DNA of 64,000 nt from the NCBI RefSeq assembly GCF_020523605.1, contig NZ_JAJAQI010000023.1, forward strand, positions 1 through 64,000, read 5' to 3'. Shown in pieces: positions 42,922 to 52,206 of this stretch. Made by a program: the position numbers and the translations under genes. Position 1 is the stretch's first letter. Each line of letters begins with the position of its first letter. The stretch is from Roseicella aerolata (GTDB taxonomy: Bacteria; Pseudomonadota; Alphaproteobacteria; Acetobacterales; Acetobacteraceae). Below the pieces are notes generated by a model. The model did no database searches and had not been told where the DNA came from. It saw only the letters and a program-made list of their open reading frames with translations.

Positions 42922-44442
42922 TCACAGCTTCGGCGCGATCCCCGAAACCCCCGTCGCCTGCTCCAGCTGCGCCAGCGCCAGCAGATAGGCGTAACGCGCC
43001 TGGTTCGCCTGCAGGCGCGTCGCGTTCAGCACCCGCAGCGCGTCCAGCACATCGAGCAGCGCGCGCCCGCCGGCCAGATAGGCCTGTTCCGTGCTGCGAT
43101 AGGCCGCCTCGGCCCGGTTCAGCGTGCCGCCGGCATAGAGATTGATCAGCGCCCGCGCCTGCTCGTACCCCGCCCAGGCGGCGGCGAACTCGGCGCGCGC
43201 CTGCAGCAGCGCGGCACGGGCCTGCGCCTCCGCCTGGCCGGCCTGGGCCGAGGCGATGCCGACATTCCCCTCGACGATCTGCCGGGTGAAGATCGGCACG
43301 GAGAGCTGGATGCCGAAGCTGTTCACCGCGTTCAGCCGGTCGGTCGATTCCGGCAGGTCCTGCGAGAGGCGCGAGCGCGACCAGCTCCCGTTCAGCGTCA
43401 CGTCGCGGGAGCGGCCGGCCTCCGCCAGCAGCCGGTTGGAACTGGCGGCCGCGAACTGGCGCTGCGCGGCGACGACATCGGCCCGGCTCTCGATCGCCGC
43501 CGCCAGCTCCTCCCGCCCGATGCCGAGGGCGGGCACCTGATCGAAGCGCCCGCGGATATCGAAGGCGACCGGGGAGAGGATGGTCTGCACGCTGGTCGGC
43601 GCGCTGGCGGGCCCGGGCGGCGTGCCGGCGCGGCCGCGCGGCCCGGGCGGCGGCGGCGCCAGCGCGCCGGGCTGGGACGGGTTGATGCCGAGGGCGGGGA
43701 TCTGCCCCGCGCCCGGTTGGAAGGCGGCCGGGTCGGCCGAGAGCAGGGCGGCGACGGCCGCGACGCCCGCCGCATAGGCCTGGGCGTTGCTGGTGACGTC
43801 GGATTCGAATTGCAGCCGGCTGGCCTGGAAGCGCAGCAGGTCGCCCTCCGGGATGGCGCCGTCCCGCAACTGCCGCCGCAGCAGCGCCTCGGTCCGGTCG
43901 AGGCTCATCCGGTTGCCGAGCGCGACCTCCAGATTGGCCCGCGCCAGCAGGGCGCCGAGGAAGGCCTGGCGCAGGGTGAAGAGCTGGGTGCGCACCGCAT
44001 CCAGCACCAGCGCCTCGGCCTGGCCGATCTGGTCCTCCGCCACGCGGGTGCGCAGCCTCCGCTTGCCGCCGCGCTCCACCAACACCTGCAGGCCGGCCGC
44101 GATATTGTGGGACGGGCTGATGAAGCGCGCGCCCTTGATGGCGCCGGCAGCCGTTTCCCGGAACTCGGCGAAGCTGTTGCCCACCACCACCTGCGGCGGT
44201 GGCAGGGAGGCTGCGACCAGCCGGTTGGCCTGCGCCGCATCCACGCCCCGGCGGGCAGCGATGACGGCGAGGTTCCGCTCCACCAGCAGCGCCTCCGCCT
44301 CGGCCAGCGTCAGCGGCCGCGCGGCCTGGCCAACCGGCAGGGGCAGGCTGCCGGCGGCGGCCTGGGCCGTGGATTGGGCCAGCACCGGCGGTGCCAGCAG
44401 GACGAGGCCGAGCGCCGCGGCGGCGGCAAGCCGGAGGCTCAT
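42922..44442 (-). CDS. TolC-family outer-membrane efflux protein
   Basis: This 506-residue outer-membrane channel subunit has a signal peptide (MSLRLAAAAALGLVLLAPPVLAQ). Two long coiled helical halves follow, separated by a Pro/Gly-rich insert (about 260-285, LAPPPPGPRGRAGTPP). Typical end motifs include NAVNSFGIQLSVPIFTRQIVEGN and AGYEQARALINLY. It starts in an ATGA overlap with the RND pump gene, so it is the third gene of an adaptor-pump-channel operon, probably for metal cations. Confidence 0.92.
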   Translation of the reverse strand: MSLRLAAAAALGLVLLAPPVLAQSTAQAAAGSLPLPVGQAARPLTLAEAEALLVERNLAVIAARRGVDAAQANRLVAASLPPPQVVVGNSFAEFRETAAGAIKGARFISPSHNIAAGLQVLVERGGKRRLRTRVAEDQIGQAEALVLDAVRTQLFTLRQAFLGALLARANLEVALGNRMSLDRTEALLRRQLRDGAIPEGDLLRFQASRLQFESDVTSNAQAYAAGVAAVAALLSADPAAFQPGAGQIPALGINPSQPGALAPPPPGPRGRAGTPPGPASAPTSVQTILSPVAFDIRGRFDQVPALGIGREELAAAIESRADVVAAQRQFAAASSNRLLAEAGRSRDVTLNGSWSRSRLSQDLPESTDRLNAVNSFGIQLSVPIFTRQIVEGNVGIASAQAGQAEAQARAALLQARAEFAAAWAGYEQARALINLYAGGTLNRAEAAYRSTEQAYLAGGRALLDVLDALRVLNATRLQANQARYAYLLALAQLEQATGVSGIAPKL

Positions 44443-47400
44443 GCCCGCGCGCCCAGCGGCCGCGCGGCTGCGGCTTCGCGCCGCAGGTGGCGCGGCTTGC
44501 CGAAGAGATCGATCATGACGGGGAAGACCACCAGGATGAAGAGCGGCACCAGGCCGATGCCGCCGACGACGACCAGGGCAAGCGGCTTCTGCACATCGGC
44601 GCCGATGCCGGTCGCCAGCGCCATGGGCAGCAGGCCGGTGAAGCTGGCGAAGCAGGTCATGAAGACCGGCCGCATGCGATCGACGCCCGCCTGGTCGAGC
44701 GCCGCGCGCCAGGGCATCCCCTCCAGCCGCAGGTGGTTGAAGTGGGACATCATGATGATGCCCTCCATCACCGTGATGCCGAACAGGGCAAGGAAGCCGA
44801 TGGCGGCCGGGACGGAGAAGTTCAGCCCCGCCACCGCCAGCGCCGCGATACCGCCGGTCAGGGAGAGCGGCACGATGGCGAAGACCAGCAGCGTCTCCCT
44901 GAGCGTGTTGAACTGCACGTAAAGCAGGACGAGGATCAGGGCGAGCGCCGCCGGCACCACCACGGACAGCCGGCCCAGCGCCTCCTGCAGGTTGCGGAAC
45001 TCGCCCACCCAGTCCAGCCGGTAGCCGGGCGGGAGCTGCACCTGCTGCTCCACCAGCTCCTGCGCCTCGGCCACCGTGCTGGCCGGGTCGCGGCCGCGGA
45101 CGGAGAAGCGGATGGGCAGGTAGCGGCTGCCATCCTCGCGGTAGATGTAGGAGACGCCGGAGACCAGGCGGATCTCCGCCACATCGGCCAGCGTCGCGGC
45201 ACGGGTGCCCCCTACCGGGATGCGGCCGATCGTCTCCAGGCTGTCGCGGAAGGGCGCGTCCAGCCGGACCACCAGCGGGAAGTTGCGGTCGCCGCCGGGC
45301 TCGTAGAGCCGCCCGGCCTCCCGCCCGCCGATCGCCGCCTGCACCACCTCATTGATGTCCTCGACCGAGAGGCCGAAGCGGGCGGCACGCGCCCGGTCGA
45401 TCTGCACCGCGACGGTGGGCTGGCCGAGCGAGCGGAAGACGGCCAGGTCGGCGACGCCCTCCACGCCCTCCAGCACCCGGCGGATCTCCTCCGCCTTGCG
45501 GGCGATAATGTCGAGTTCCGGCCCGAAGACCTTGATGGCGTTGGCGCCCTTCACGCCGGAGGCGGCCTCCTGGACATTGTCGCTGATGGCCTGGGCGTAG
45601 CTGAACTCGATGCCGAGGAACTCGCGCGACAGGCGTTCCTGCATGGCATGCACCAGCGCGTCCCGATTCTTGCCCGTGGTCCATTCCTGCGGCGGCTTGA
45701 GCGGCAGGAAGAACTCCGCATTGAAGAAGCCGGCGCTGTCCGTGCCGTCATCCGGCCGGCCCTGCTGGGAGGTGGCGGTGATGACCTCGGGGAACTCCAT
45801 CAGCACGCCGCGGATGCGGTTGACCGTGGCATTGCCTTCCTCGAGCGAGATGGTGCCCGGCATGGTGGCGCGGACCCAGAGATTGCCCTCCTCCAGCGCC
45901 GGCAGGAATTCGGCCCCGAGGGTGGAGAGCAGCAGCAGCGCCCCGCCGAAGACCGCGGCGGCAAGGCCGAGGCAGAGGGCGCGCGCCCGCATGGCGAGGC
46001 CGTAGAGCCGGCTATGGGCCCAGCGCAGGGCGCGGACTACCGGCGTGTCCCTCTCCCGGCTGTCCTCCTTCAGCAGCGCCGCGGCGAGCGCCGGGGTGAT
46101 GGTGAAGGTCGCCAGCAGGGCGCCGATGATGGCATAGGCATAGGTCTTCGACATCGGGCCGAAGATCCGCCCCTCGATGCCGCCCAGGGTGAAGAGCGGG
46201 ATGAAGGCAGCGATGATGATGAGGGCGGAGAAGAAGATCGCCTTGTCCACCTCCCCCGCCGCGCGCAGCACGGTCAGCGAGAGGCCGGAGAGCTCCTTCG
46301 AGCCGCTGGGCGCGATGTAGCGATGGGCGTGCTGCCGGGCGAGGCCGAGATGGCGGTAGATGTTCTCCACCATGATCACGGTGGCATCGACCAGCAGGCC
46401 GAAATCGAGCGCGCCGAGGCTGAGCAGGTTGGCGCTCTCGCCCCGGCTCAGCATCAGCAGGATGGCGAAGAGGAAGGCGAAGGGGATGGTCGCCGCCACC
46501 ACCAGCGCGCCGCGGAAATCGCCGAGGAAGAGCCACTGGATGAAGAGGATGAGGGCGACGCCCTCAATGATGTTCTTCACCACCGTCCTGGTGGTGATCT
46601 TCACCAGGTCCTCCCGGTCATAGAGCGGGACGATCCTCACGCCGGGCGGCAGCACGCCGCCGGCATTGATCCGCTCCACCTCCTTCTGCACGCCGCGGAT
46701 GGTGGGCAGGGTCTGCTCGCCGCGACGCATCAGGATGGTGGCCAGCACCACGTCGTCATCGCCCTCATGCCCGGCGATGCCGAGCCTCGGGGTGTTGCCG
46801 ATCTCGACGGTGGCGATGTCCGAGAGCAGGACCGGCACGCCCCCCTCGGCCGTGACCACCACGCTGCGGACATCGTCCAGGCCGCGGATCAGGCCGATGC
46901 CCTGCACCACCGCGGCCTGCGGGCCGATGCGGATGGTCCCGGCGCCGACCGTCGCATTGCCGGCGCGCACCGCCTGGATCACCTGCGGCAGGGTCAGGCC
47001 ATGCGCCGCCATGCGGTGCAGGTCGACGATGATGTTGTAGCTCTTGGTCAGGCCGCCGAAGGAGGTGACGTCCACCACGCCGGGCACCCGCTTGAAGCGG
47101 CGGTCCAGCACCCAGTCCTGCAGCGTCTTGAGATCGGCCAGCGAATAGCCGGGCGGCCCGACCAGCCGGTAGCGCATGATCTCACCGATCGGGGAGAGCG
47201 GGGAGATCTGCGGCTCCACCCCCTCCGGCAGGCCCTGGAGCTGGCCCAGCCGGTTCAGCACCTGCTGCAGCGCCTGGTCGTAGGTGTAGTTGAAGTTGAA
47301 CTGCACCCGCACGTCCGACAGGCCGAAGAGGCTGGTGGAGCGGACCGAGGTGAGGTTGGGCAGGCCCGCCATCGCCACCTCCACGGGGATGGTGACGTAG

Positions 47401-47585
47401 CGCTCGATCTCCTCGGCGCTCTGGCCCGGGTTCTGAGTGATGATGACCACCTGCGGCGGGACCGGGTCCGGATAGGCCTCGATGTTCAGCCGGGTGAAGC
47501 CGAACAGGCCGACCACCACGAAGGCGAAGAACAGCAGGATGACCAGCGGCCTGCGCTGCAGCGAGAAGGCGACGATCTGGCGCAT
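44439..47585 (-). CDS. CusA/CzcA-family heavy-metal RND efflux pump
   Basis: This 1,048-residue inner-membrane pump has the heavy-metal-efflux RND layout, with 12 predicted helices and two large periplasmic loops. Helix 4 carries the proton-relay acids in GALDFGLLVDATVIMVEN (D394, D400, E407), the hallmark of CzcA/CusA rather than drug RND pumps. Other signs are RLNIEAYPDPVPPQVVIITQ near the start and the FGITVMEGIIMMSHFNHLR segment. The metal (Cu, Ag, Zn, Co or Cd) is not decidable by eye. It follows the adaptor gene by 98 bases and overlaps the TolC gene. Confidence 0.94.
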   Translation of the reverse strand: MRQIVAFSLQRRPLVILLFFAFVVVGLFGFTRLNIEAYPDPVPPQVVIITQNPGQSAEEIERYVTIPVEVAMAGLPNLTSVRSTSLFGLSDVRVQFNFNYTYDQALQQVLNRLGQLQGLPEGVEPQISPLSPIGEIMRYRLVGPPGYSLADLKTLQDWVLDRRFKRVPGVVDVTSFGGLTKSYNIIVDLHRMAAHGLTLPQVIQAVRAGNATVGAGTIRIGPQAAVVQGIGLIRGLDDVRSVVVTAEGGVPVLLSDIATVEIGNTPRLGIAGHEGDDDVVLATILMRRGEQTLPTIRGVQKEVERINAGGVLPPGVRIVPLYDREDLVKITTRTVVKNIIEGVALILFIQWLFLGDFRGALVVAATIPFAFLFAILLMLSRGESANLLSLGALDFGLLVDATVIMVENIYRHLGLARQHAHRYIAPSGSKELSGLSLTVLRAAGEVDKAIFFSALIIIAAFIPLFTLGGIEGRIFGPMSKTYAYAIIGALLATFTITPALAAALLKEDSRERDTPVVRALRWAHSRLYGLAMRARALCLGLAAAVFGGALLLLSTLGAEFLPALEEGNLWVRATMPGTISLEEGNATVNRIRGVLMEFPEVITATSQQGRPDDGTDSAGFFNAEFFLPLKPPQEWTTGKNRDALVHAMQERLSREFLGIEFSYAQAISDNVQEAASGVKGANAIKVFGPELDIIARKAEEIRRVLEGVEGVADLAVFRSLGQPTVAVQIDRARAARFGLSVEDINEVVQAAIGGREAGRLYEPGGDRNFPLVVRLDAPFRDSLETIGRIPVGGTRAATLADVAEIRLVSGVSYIYREDGSRYLPIRFSVRGRDPASTVAEAQELVEQQVQLPPGYRLDWVGEFRNLQEALGRLSVVVPAALALILVLLYVQFNTLRETLLVFAIVPLSLTGGIAALAVAGLNFSVPAAIGFLALFGITVMEGIIMMSHFNHLRLEGMPWRAALDQAGVDRMRPVFMTCFASFTGLLPMALATGIGADVQKPLALVVVGGIGLVPLFILVVFPVMIDLFGKPRHLRREAAAARPLGARA

Positions 47586-47683
47586 GGCGGGGATTCCGGC
47601 AGGGTGCGGGGCGGATCCGTCCCGCCCGGGGTCGATGGCGATGGGCCGGCGCGCGGCCGGCCGGGGGGACCGGCGCGGCCGGC

Positions 47684-49042
47684 TCAGTCGATGCGCGCGG
47701 CCCGGTCGATGAAGAGGGCGCCGCCGGTCACCACGCGCTCGCCGGGCTTCAGCCCGTCGGTCACCTCGACCATCTCGCCCGCGCGGATGCCCGGCGTGAC
47801 GCGCCGCAGCATGAAGCGCCCGCCATCGAGCGCGACCCAGACGCTGGCCTCGGCGCCGCGATAGATCAGCGCATTCACCGGCACGGCGACGGAGCGCTGC
47901 TCCTCTCCCACCGCGATGCGGAAGGTGGCGAACATCTCGGGCTTCAGCAACCGCTCGGGGTCCTGCACCTCGGCCCGGACCGTCATGCGGCGGGTGACAG
48001 GGTCGAGGCCGGCGCTGGTGGCGGTGATCCGGGCATCGAATTCGCGGCCCGGCAGGGCGCCGACCGTGACCTTCACAGGCTGGCCGGCGCGGATCAGCGG
48101 CGCGTCCAGTTCCCGCACCGCGGCGACCAGCCACATGGTGGAGAGGTCGGCGATGGTGAAGACGGGCTCGGAGGCGCCGGTCGAGAGCCACTGGCCGGAC
48201 CCGACCCGGCGCTGGGTCACGCTGCCACCGATCGGCGCGGTCACCGGCACCACGGCATCGACCTGGCGGGTCTGCTCGATCCGGGCGATCTGCTCGGGCG
48301 TGCGGCCGAGGACGCGGAGCTTGTCCCGCGCCGCGGCCAGCATCGCCTCGGCGCTGCGCTGGTCGGCGGCGGCGCCGAGGGTCGCGACCCGGGCCTGCTC
48401 GACATCGCGCTGGGAGGCGGCGCGGGCGCTGAACAGGCTGGCCTGCCGGGCCTCCTCGCGCCGCGCCTGGTCCAGCGTGGCGCGCGCCTTGTTGGCGGCA
48501 TCGGCGGCCGAGAGCAGGTCCTGGGCGGCGCCGGCGAGGTCTGTCGTCTCGATCTCGAAGAGCGGGTCGCCGGCCTGGACGCTGTCCCCCAGCCGGGCGG
48601 TGACGCGTACCACCCGCCCGTTATAGGGCGAGAAGACCGGCGTCGCCCTGTCCTCGTTGATGGCGATGCGGCCCTCCGCCACCCGTTCGGCGCGGAAGTC
48701 GCGCAGCTGCATCTCCTCGATCCGGAGGGCCCGCACCTCATTGTCCGAGAGGCGGAACTCGCCCTGGGAGAGCGGCTCGGTCACCGAGGCCGGCGGGGAG
48801 TGCGGGATCGGCACCTCCTGGCGGGAGGCGTGCCAGGCATAGCCGCCACCGGCCGCGAGGAGCAGCAGCAAGGCAGGAATCCAGAGCCGGCGGCGCGGCG
48901 GCGGCGCCTCGGCCTCCGGGGTGTCCTGCGGCGGCTCGGCGGCCGGCTCGGCCACCGGCGCCGGCAGCCGGGCGACGGTCTGCGCGGGCGGACTCGAAGC
49001 CCCGCCCTCCGGCGCGGACGGCGGCTGGGGGATCATGTTCAT
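47684..49042 (-). CDS. Periplasmic adaptor of the RND pump (CusB/CzcB type)
   Basis: This 452-residue membrane-fusion protein has a Pro-rich cytosolic N-terminus (1-48), one transmembrane anchor (about 50-70), a lipoyl-like half motif (PVFSPYNGRVVRVTARLGDSVQAGDPLFEIE) and an alpha-hairpin (about 165-235). The second half-lipoyl/beta-barrel segment reads VTAPIGGSVTQRRVGSGQWL, followed by a membrane-proximal domain ending ERVVTGGALFIDRAARID. No His- or Met-rich metal-binding head was noticed. It is first in the efflux operon; the ribosome-binding site GGACAGG is moderate. Confidence 0.92.
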   Translation of the reverse strand: MNMIPQPPSAPEGGASSPPAQTVARLPAPVAEPAAEPPQDTPEAEAPPPRRRLWIPALLLLLAAGGGYAWHASRQEVPIPHSPPASVTEPLSQGEFRLSDNEVRALRIEEMQLRDFRAERVAEGRIAINEDRATPVFSPYNGRVVRVTARLGDSVQAGDPLFEIETTDLAGAAQDLLSAADAANKARATLDQARREEARQASLFSARAASQRDVEQARVATLGAAADQRSAEAMLAAARDKLRVLGRTPEQIARIEQTRQVDAVVPVTAPIGGSVTQRRVGSGQWLSTGASEPVFTIADLSTMWLVAAVRELDAPLIRAGQPVKVTVGALPGREFDARITATSAGLDPVTRRMTVRAEVQDPERLLKPEMFATFRIAVGEEQRSVAVPVNALIYRGAEASVWVALDGGRFMLRRVTPGIRAGEMVEVTDGLKPGERVVTGGALFIDRAARID

Positions 49043-49270
49043 TGCCTGTCCGGATCCGCCGCTATCCGCATCGTCACGCGCTATGCCCCCCGCTCTGCCC
49101 GGTGCCATGCGAGCGGAGGGATCGCGACGGATGGCCCGTCACGTTCCATCAGACATGCGCCCCCCAGGCTTACCGCCACATTGCGCGAAAGCTGAAGCTT
49201 AGGAAAGCCTGTTCAGTGTGCGGAGTTGAATTCCGCGGCGCAGTATGGGCGGATGGCGGTCGCGCCGCCG

Positions 49271-50809
49271 TCAGATCAGCAGCTCGATCAGGAAGGGGCC
49301 GGGCCGGGCGAAGGACTGCGCCATGAGGTCGCCAAGTGCCTCCAGCGTACGGGCCTGCGCCGCCTCGACCCCCATGGAGTTGGCCAGCTGGACCCAGCCG
49401 ATATCGGGGTTGCCGAGATCGAGCATGTCCATCGCGGTGCGGCCCGGATTGGCCCCGACATTCTGGTACTCGCCGATCAGGATCTGGTACTTGCGGTTGG
49501 AGAGCAGCACGGTGGTGACCGGCAGCTTCTCCCGCGCCTGGGTCCAGAGCGCCTGGGGGGTGTACATGGCGCTGCCATCGGCCTGGAGCGCGATCACCCG
49601 CCGCCCGGCCGCGCCGATGGCGGCGCCGACCGCGACCGGCGGGCCGTAGCCGATGGCGCCGCCGCAATTCTGCAGCCAGTCATGCGCCGGGGCGGCCGTG
49701 GTCTGCGGGAAGAAGCCGCGGCCATAGGTGACGGATTCATCCACGATCACCGCCCCCTCCGGCATCAGCGCGGCGACGGCGCGGGCCAGGCCTTCCGGGC
49801 TCAGCTCACCCCGCGGCGCCTCCGGCCGGGGCCCCGGATCGGGCATGGAGACCATGGGCGCCCCCAGCTCCTCGGCCAGCGCCCGCAGCGCCGCCTCGGC
49901 ATCCTGCTCATAGCGGGTCAGGATGTGCAGCTCGGTCCCGGGCTGCCAGAACTGGCTGGGCTTACCGGGATAGCCGAAGAAGCCGATCGGCTCCTTGGCG
50001 TTGACCAGCACTATATGCTCATAGGGTTTGAGGGCGGCGACGGCCTGCTCGTTCACATAGGGCACGCGGTCGAGCGGCAGGCGGCCCTGGCCGCGCTGGA
50101 TGCGGGCGTTGGAGCCCTCGGCCATCAGCTTCGCGCCGGTGGCGGCGGCGATGCGGTTGGCCTGGACCTGCGCCCCCTCCCGCAAGGCGAGGCCGCCGAG
50201 CAGCAGCAGGACGTTCTTCTTCTCCCGCAGGAGCCTGGCGACCTGGTGGACGCTGTGCGGATCGGCCTGCGGCGCGGCCGGCACCGGCAGCGGCGCGGCG
50301 ACCACGCCGCCCTCGTTCCAGGAACTGTCGGAGGGCAGGATCAGGGTCGCGACCTGGCCCGGCGAGGTGCGGGCGGCCTGGACGGCGACCGCCGCATCCG
50401 CCCCGACATCCTCGGCGCGGGTGGAGGTGCGGACCCAGGCGGAGGCGCCCCGCGCCCAGCCCTCGGTATCCGCGGTCAGCGGCGCGTCGAAGGGGCGGTG
50501 ATAGACCGCTTGGTCGCCGACGATGTTGACGATGCCGGAGCGCGCCCGGCGGGCGTCGTGCAGGCCGGCCAGCCCGTTCGCCAGGCCGGGGCCGCAATGC
50601 AGCAGGGTGCAGGCCGGCTTGTCCGCCAGGCGCCAGTAGCCATCGGCGGCACCGGTGACGATGTTCTCCTGCAGGCCGAGGACGCAGCGCATGCCGGGGA
50701 CGCGGTCCAGCGCCGCGACGAAATGCATCTCGCTGGTGCCGGGGTTGGCGAAGCAGACATCCACACCCGCCCCCAGCAGCGTCTTCACCAGGCTTTCGGC
50801 TCCGTTCAC
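49271..50809 (-). CDS. Thiamine-diphosphate-dependent enzyme (acetolactate synthase large-subunit family)
   Basis: This 512-residue protein has the three-domain ThDP layout. The cofactor-activating glutamate is in LGLQENIVTGAADGYWR (E48), the central domain spans about 190-330, and the ThDP/Mg site is ALQADGSAMYTPQALWTQ followed by the LLSNRKYQIL segment. This variant of the acetolactate-synthase/benzoylformate-decarboxylase superfamily is usually annotated IlvX-like; the reaction is uncertain. The start is GTG 50809 behind a GGAGGG ribosome-binding site, because an ATG eight bases upstream is out of frame and stops after three codons. No small regulatory subunit adjoins it. Confidence 0.88.
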   Translation of the reverse strand: MNGAESLVKTLLGAGVDVCFANPGTSEMHFVAALDRVPGMRCVLGLQENIVTGAADGYWRLADKPACTLLHCGPGLANGLAGLHDARRARSGIVNIVGDQAVYHRPFDAPLTADTEGWARGASAWVRTSTRAEDVGADAAVAVQAARTSPGQVATLILPSDSSWNEGGVVAAPLPVPAAPQADPHSVHQVARLLREKKNVLLLLGGLALREGAQVQANRIAAATGAKLMAEGSNARIQRGQGRLPLDRVPYVNEQAVAALKPYEHIVLVNAKEPIGFFGYPGKPSQFWQPGTELHILTRYEQDAEAALRALAEELGAPMVSMPDPGPRPEAPRGELSPEGLARAVAALMPEGAVIVDESVTYGRGFFPQTTAAPAHDWLQNCGGAIGYGPPVAVGAAIGAAGRRVIALQADGSAMYTPQALWTQAREKLPVTTVLLSNRKYQILIGEYQNVGANPGRTAMDMLDLGNPDIGWVQLANSMGVEAAQARTLEALGDLMAQSFARPGPFLIELLI

Positions 50810-50913
50810 GGCGTCATCCCTCCAGGCAATCAGGGCCGGCAGGGTGCGCGGGCACGCGCCGGGCCGCAAGGTGGCGGATGACGCGGCCATGGCGGGCGCG
50901 GTAGAAGTCCGGC

Positions 50914-51363
50914 ATGGCACGAAGGCTCCTGTCCGGCTTCCTCGCCGGTTTCTTTGCCGTCCTGGTCTTCCACCAGGGCACCGCCTTCCTGCTGCACCAT
51001 ATCGGCAATGGCATCCCGGCCTCGGTCGCGCTGTTCGGGCAGGTCGGGCCGCCCTTCAATCCGGCGCCGGTGCCGCCCTTCGGAGTGCCCACCATGCTGT
51101 CCCAGGCCTTCTGGGGCGGGGTCTGGGGCGTGTTGCTCGCCCTGCTGCTGGACCGGCTGCGACCGCCGGCGCTGCTCTTCGGCTTCGTCTTCGGGGCGCT
51201 GGCGCTGTCCCTGGTCGCCTTCACCCTCGTGGCGAGGCTCAAGGGGCTGCCGGTCTTCGCCGGCGGCAACCGGCAGGTCTGGGCGCGGGCCGGGCTGCTG
51301 AACGGCGCCTGGGGCTGGGGGACGGCGCTGCTGCTGCTATGGCCGCTGCGGCTCCGCACCTAG
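50914..51363 (+). CDS. Integral membrane hypothetical protein
   Basis: This 149-residue protein has four hydrophobic helices, at about 5-27 (LLSGFLAGFFAVLVFHQGTAFLL), 63-80, 86-105 and 128-145. The order and the HQ-G motif in helix 1 resemble small DUF-type membrane proteins of alphaproteobacteria. There is no enzymatic motif. It is divergent from the ThDP gene over about 100 bases. Function is unknown. Confidence 0.7.
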   Translation: MARRLLSGFLAGFFAVLVFHQGTAFLLHHIGNGIPASVALFGQVGPPFNPAPVPPFGVPTMLSQAFWGGVWGVLLALLLDRLRPPALLFGFVFGALALSLVAFTLVARLKGLPVFAGGNRQVWARAGLLNGAWGWGTALLLLWPLRLRT

Positions 51364-51491
51364 GGCAGAGCGCCGCAGAGCGGGCATCCCCGAGGCGTGG
51401 GTCTGCCCCTCCAGACAATGTCCCAGGCCAACATCAGGCCAGGCAGTCGGCCCGACGATCATCCGGCATTCTGGCCGGAACACAGGATTTC

Positions 51492-51728
51492 CTACCTCGA
51501 GTTATCCCAATTGTCCCAGTGACGCATCAGGTTCTCGCCCGTCCCTGCCTCGGCAACGATGCGGCGGACCATATCGGCAGGGAGGGCATAATCGCTGCCG
51601 GCGTTATCGGCATTGTAGAGGCGCCAGGCATCACGGTCCGGCTCGTACTCAAGGCCCCATGTGCCATCAGCGGTCCACAGGCGGTTCCTGCTGCGAACCG
51701 GGAATTCGGGAAAGGAAGTGTCCACCAT
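51492..51728 (-). CDS. Small hypothetical protein (78 residues)
   Basis: This is a soluble, acidic, Trp-rich peptide (begins MVDTSFPEFPVRSRNRLW, ends HWDNWDNSR). A strong AGGAGG ribosome-binding site precedes the ATG. Base composition is visibly less GC-rich than its surroundings, a hint of recent acquisition. A perfect 12-bp palindrome GTCAGCGCTGAC (51749-51760) lies 20 bases upstream of the start and may be an operator. I recognise no family. Confidence 0.62.
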   Translation of the reverse strand: MVDTSFPEFPVRSRNRLWTADGTWGLEYEPDRDAWRLYNADNAGSDYALPADMVRRIVAEAGTGENLMRHWDNWDNSR

Positions 51729-52206
51729 GACGGCCTCCTGCCTGAGATGTCAGCGCTGACGTGGAGACATACCGCGGCGATCTCGTGAACGAGGCAGGGG
51801 CGCAGTTTACCAAGCAGGAAGGAGGGCGGGCAATTCACTGCAGGGCGTGGGTGCGCGATGCCGGCGCCGGCGACAGCGCTGCCCCGGATGAAATGCAGCC
51901 GGTTCCGGACATCCCGAACAATCCAGGACATTCCCGGCAATGGTCAGGGTGGCACCGCGTAGGCCAGCGCCTCCGGTGGCTCGCCCCGAAAACGGTGAGA
52001 TGCCCCGCCCACGGCATCGCAGGACACCGCATCCGAAGCCTGACCATTCACGGCGCGCGGTTTGCCGCGCCGATCGCTGTGCCAGCCGCTCCCATCATCC
52101 GCTTCGGCCCGCCTCCGGCCGATAGCGCTTGCGCCGGCGCCCGCGCACGCCACCTTCCCTTCCGGAGCGGACGCGGGCAGCGTCCGGAGCGGGAGGGACC
52201 CGACCG
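51729..52206. other. Intergenic region before the NMT1/THI5-like gene
   Basis: These 478 bases contain no convincing gene. The palindrome GTCAGCGCTGAC (51749-51760) lies near the left end. A hairpin CGGACGC-GGGCA-GCGTCCG (52168-52186) lies directly before the GGGAGGG ribosome-binding site of the next gene. A 149-codon plus-strand frame from 51761 lacks a ribosome-binding site and any motif and is considered spurious. Confidence 0.5.
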
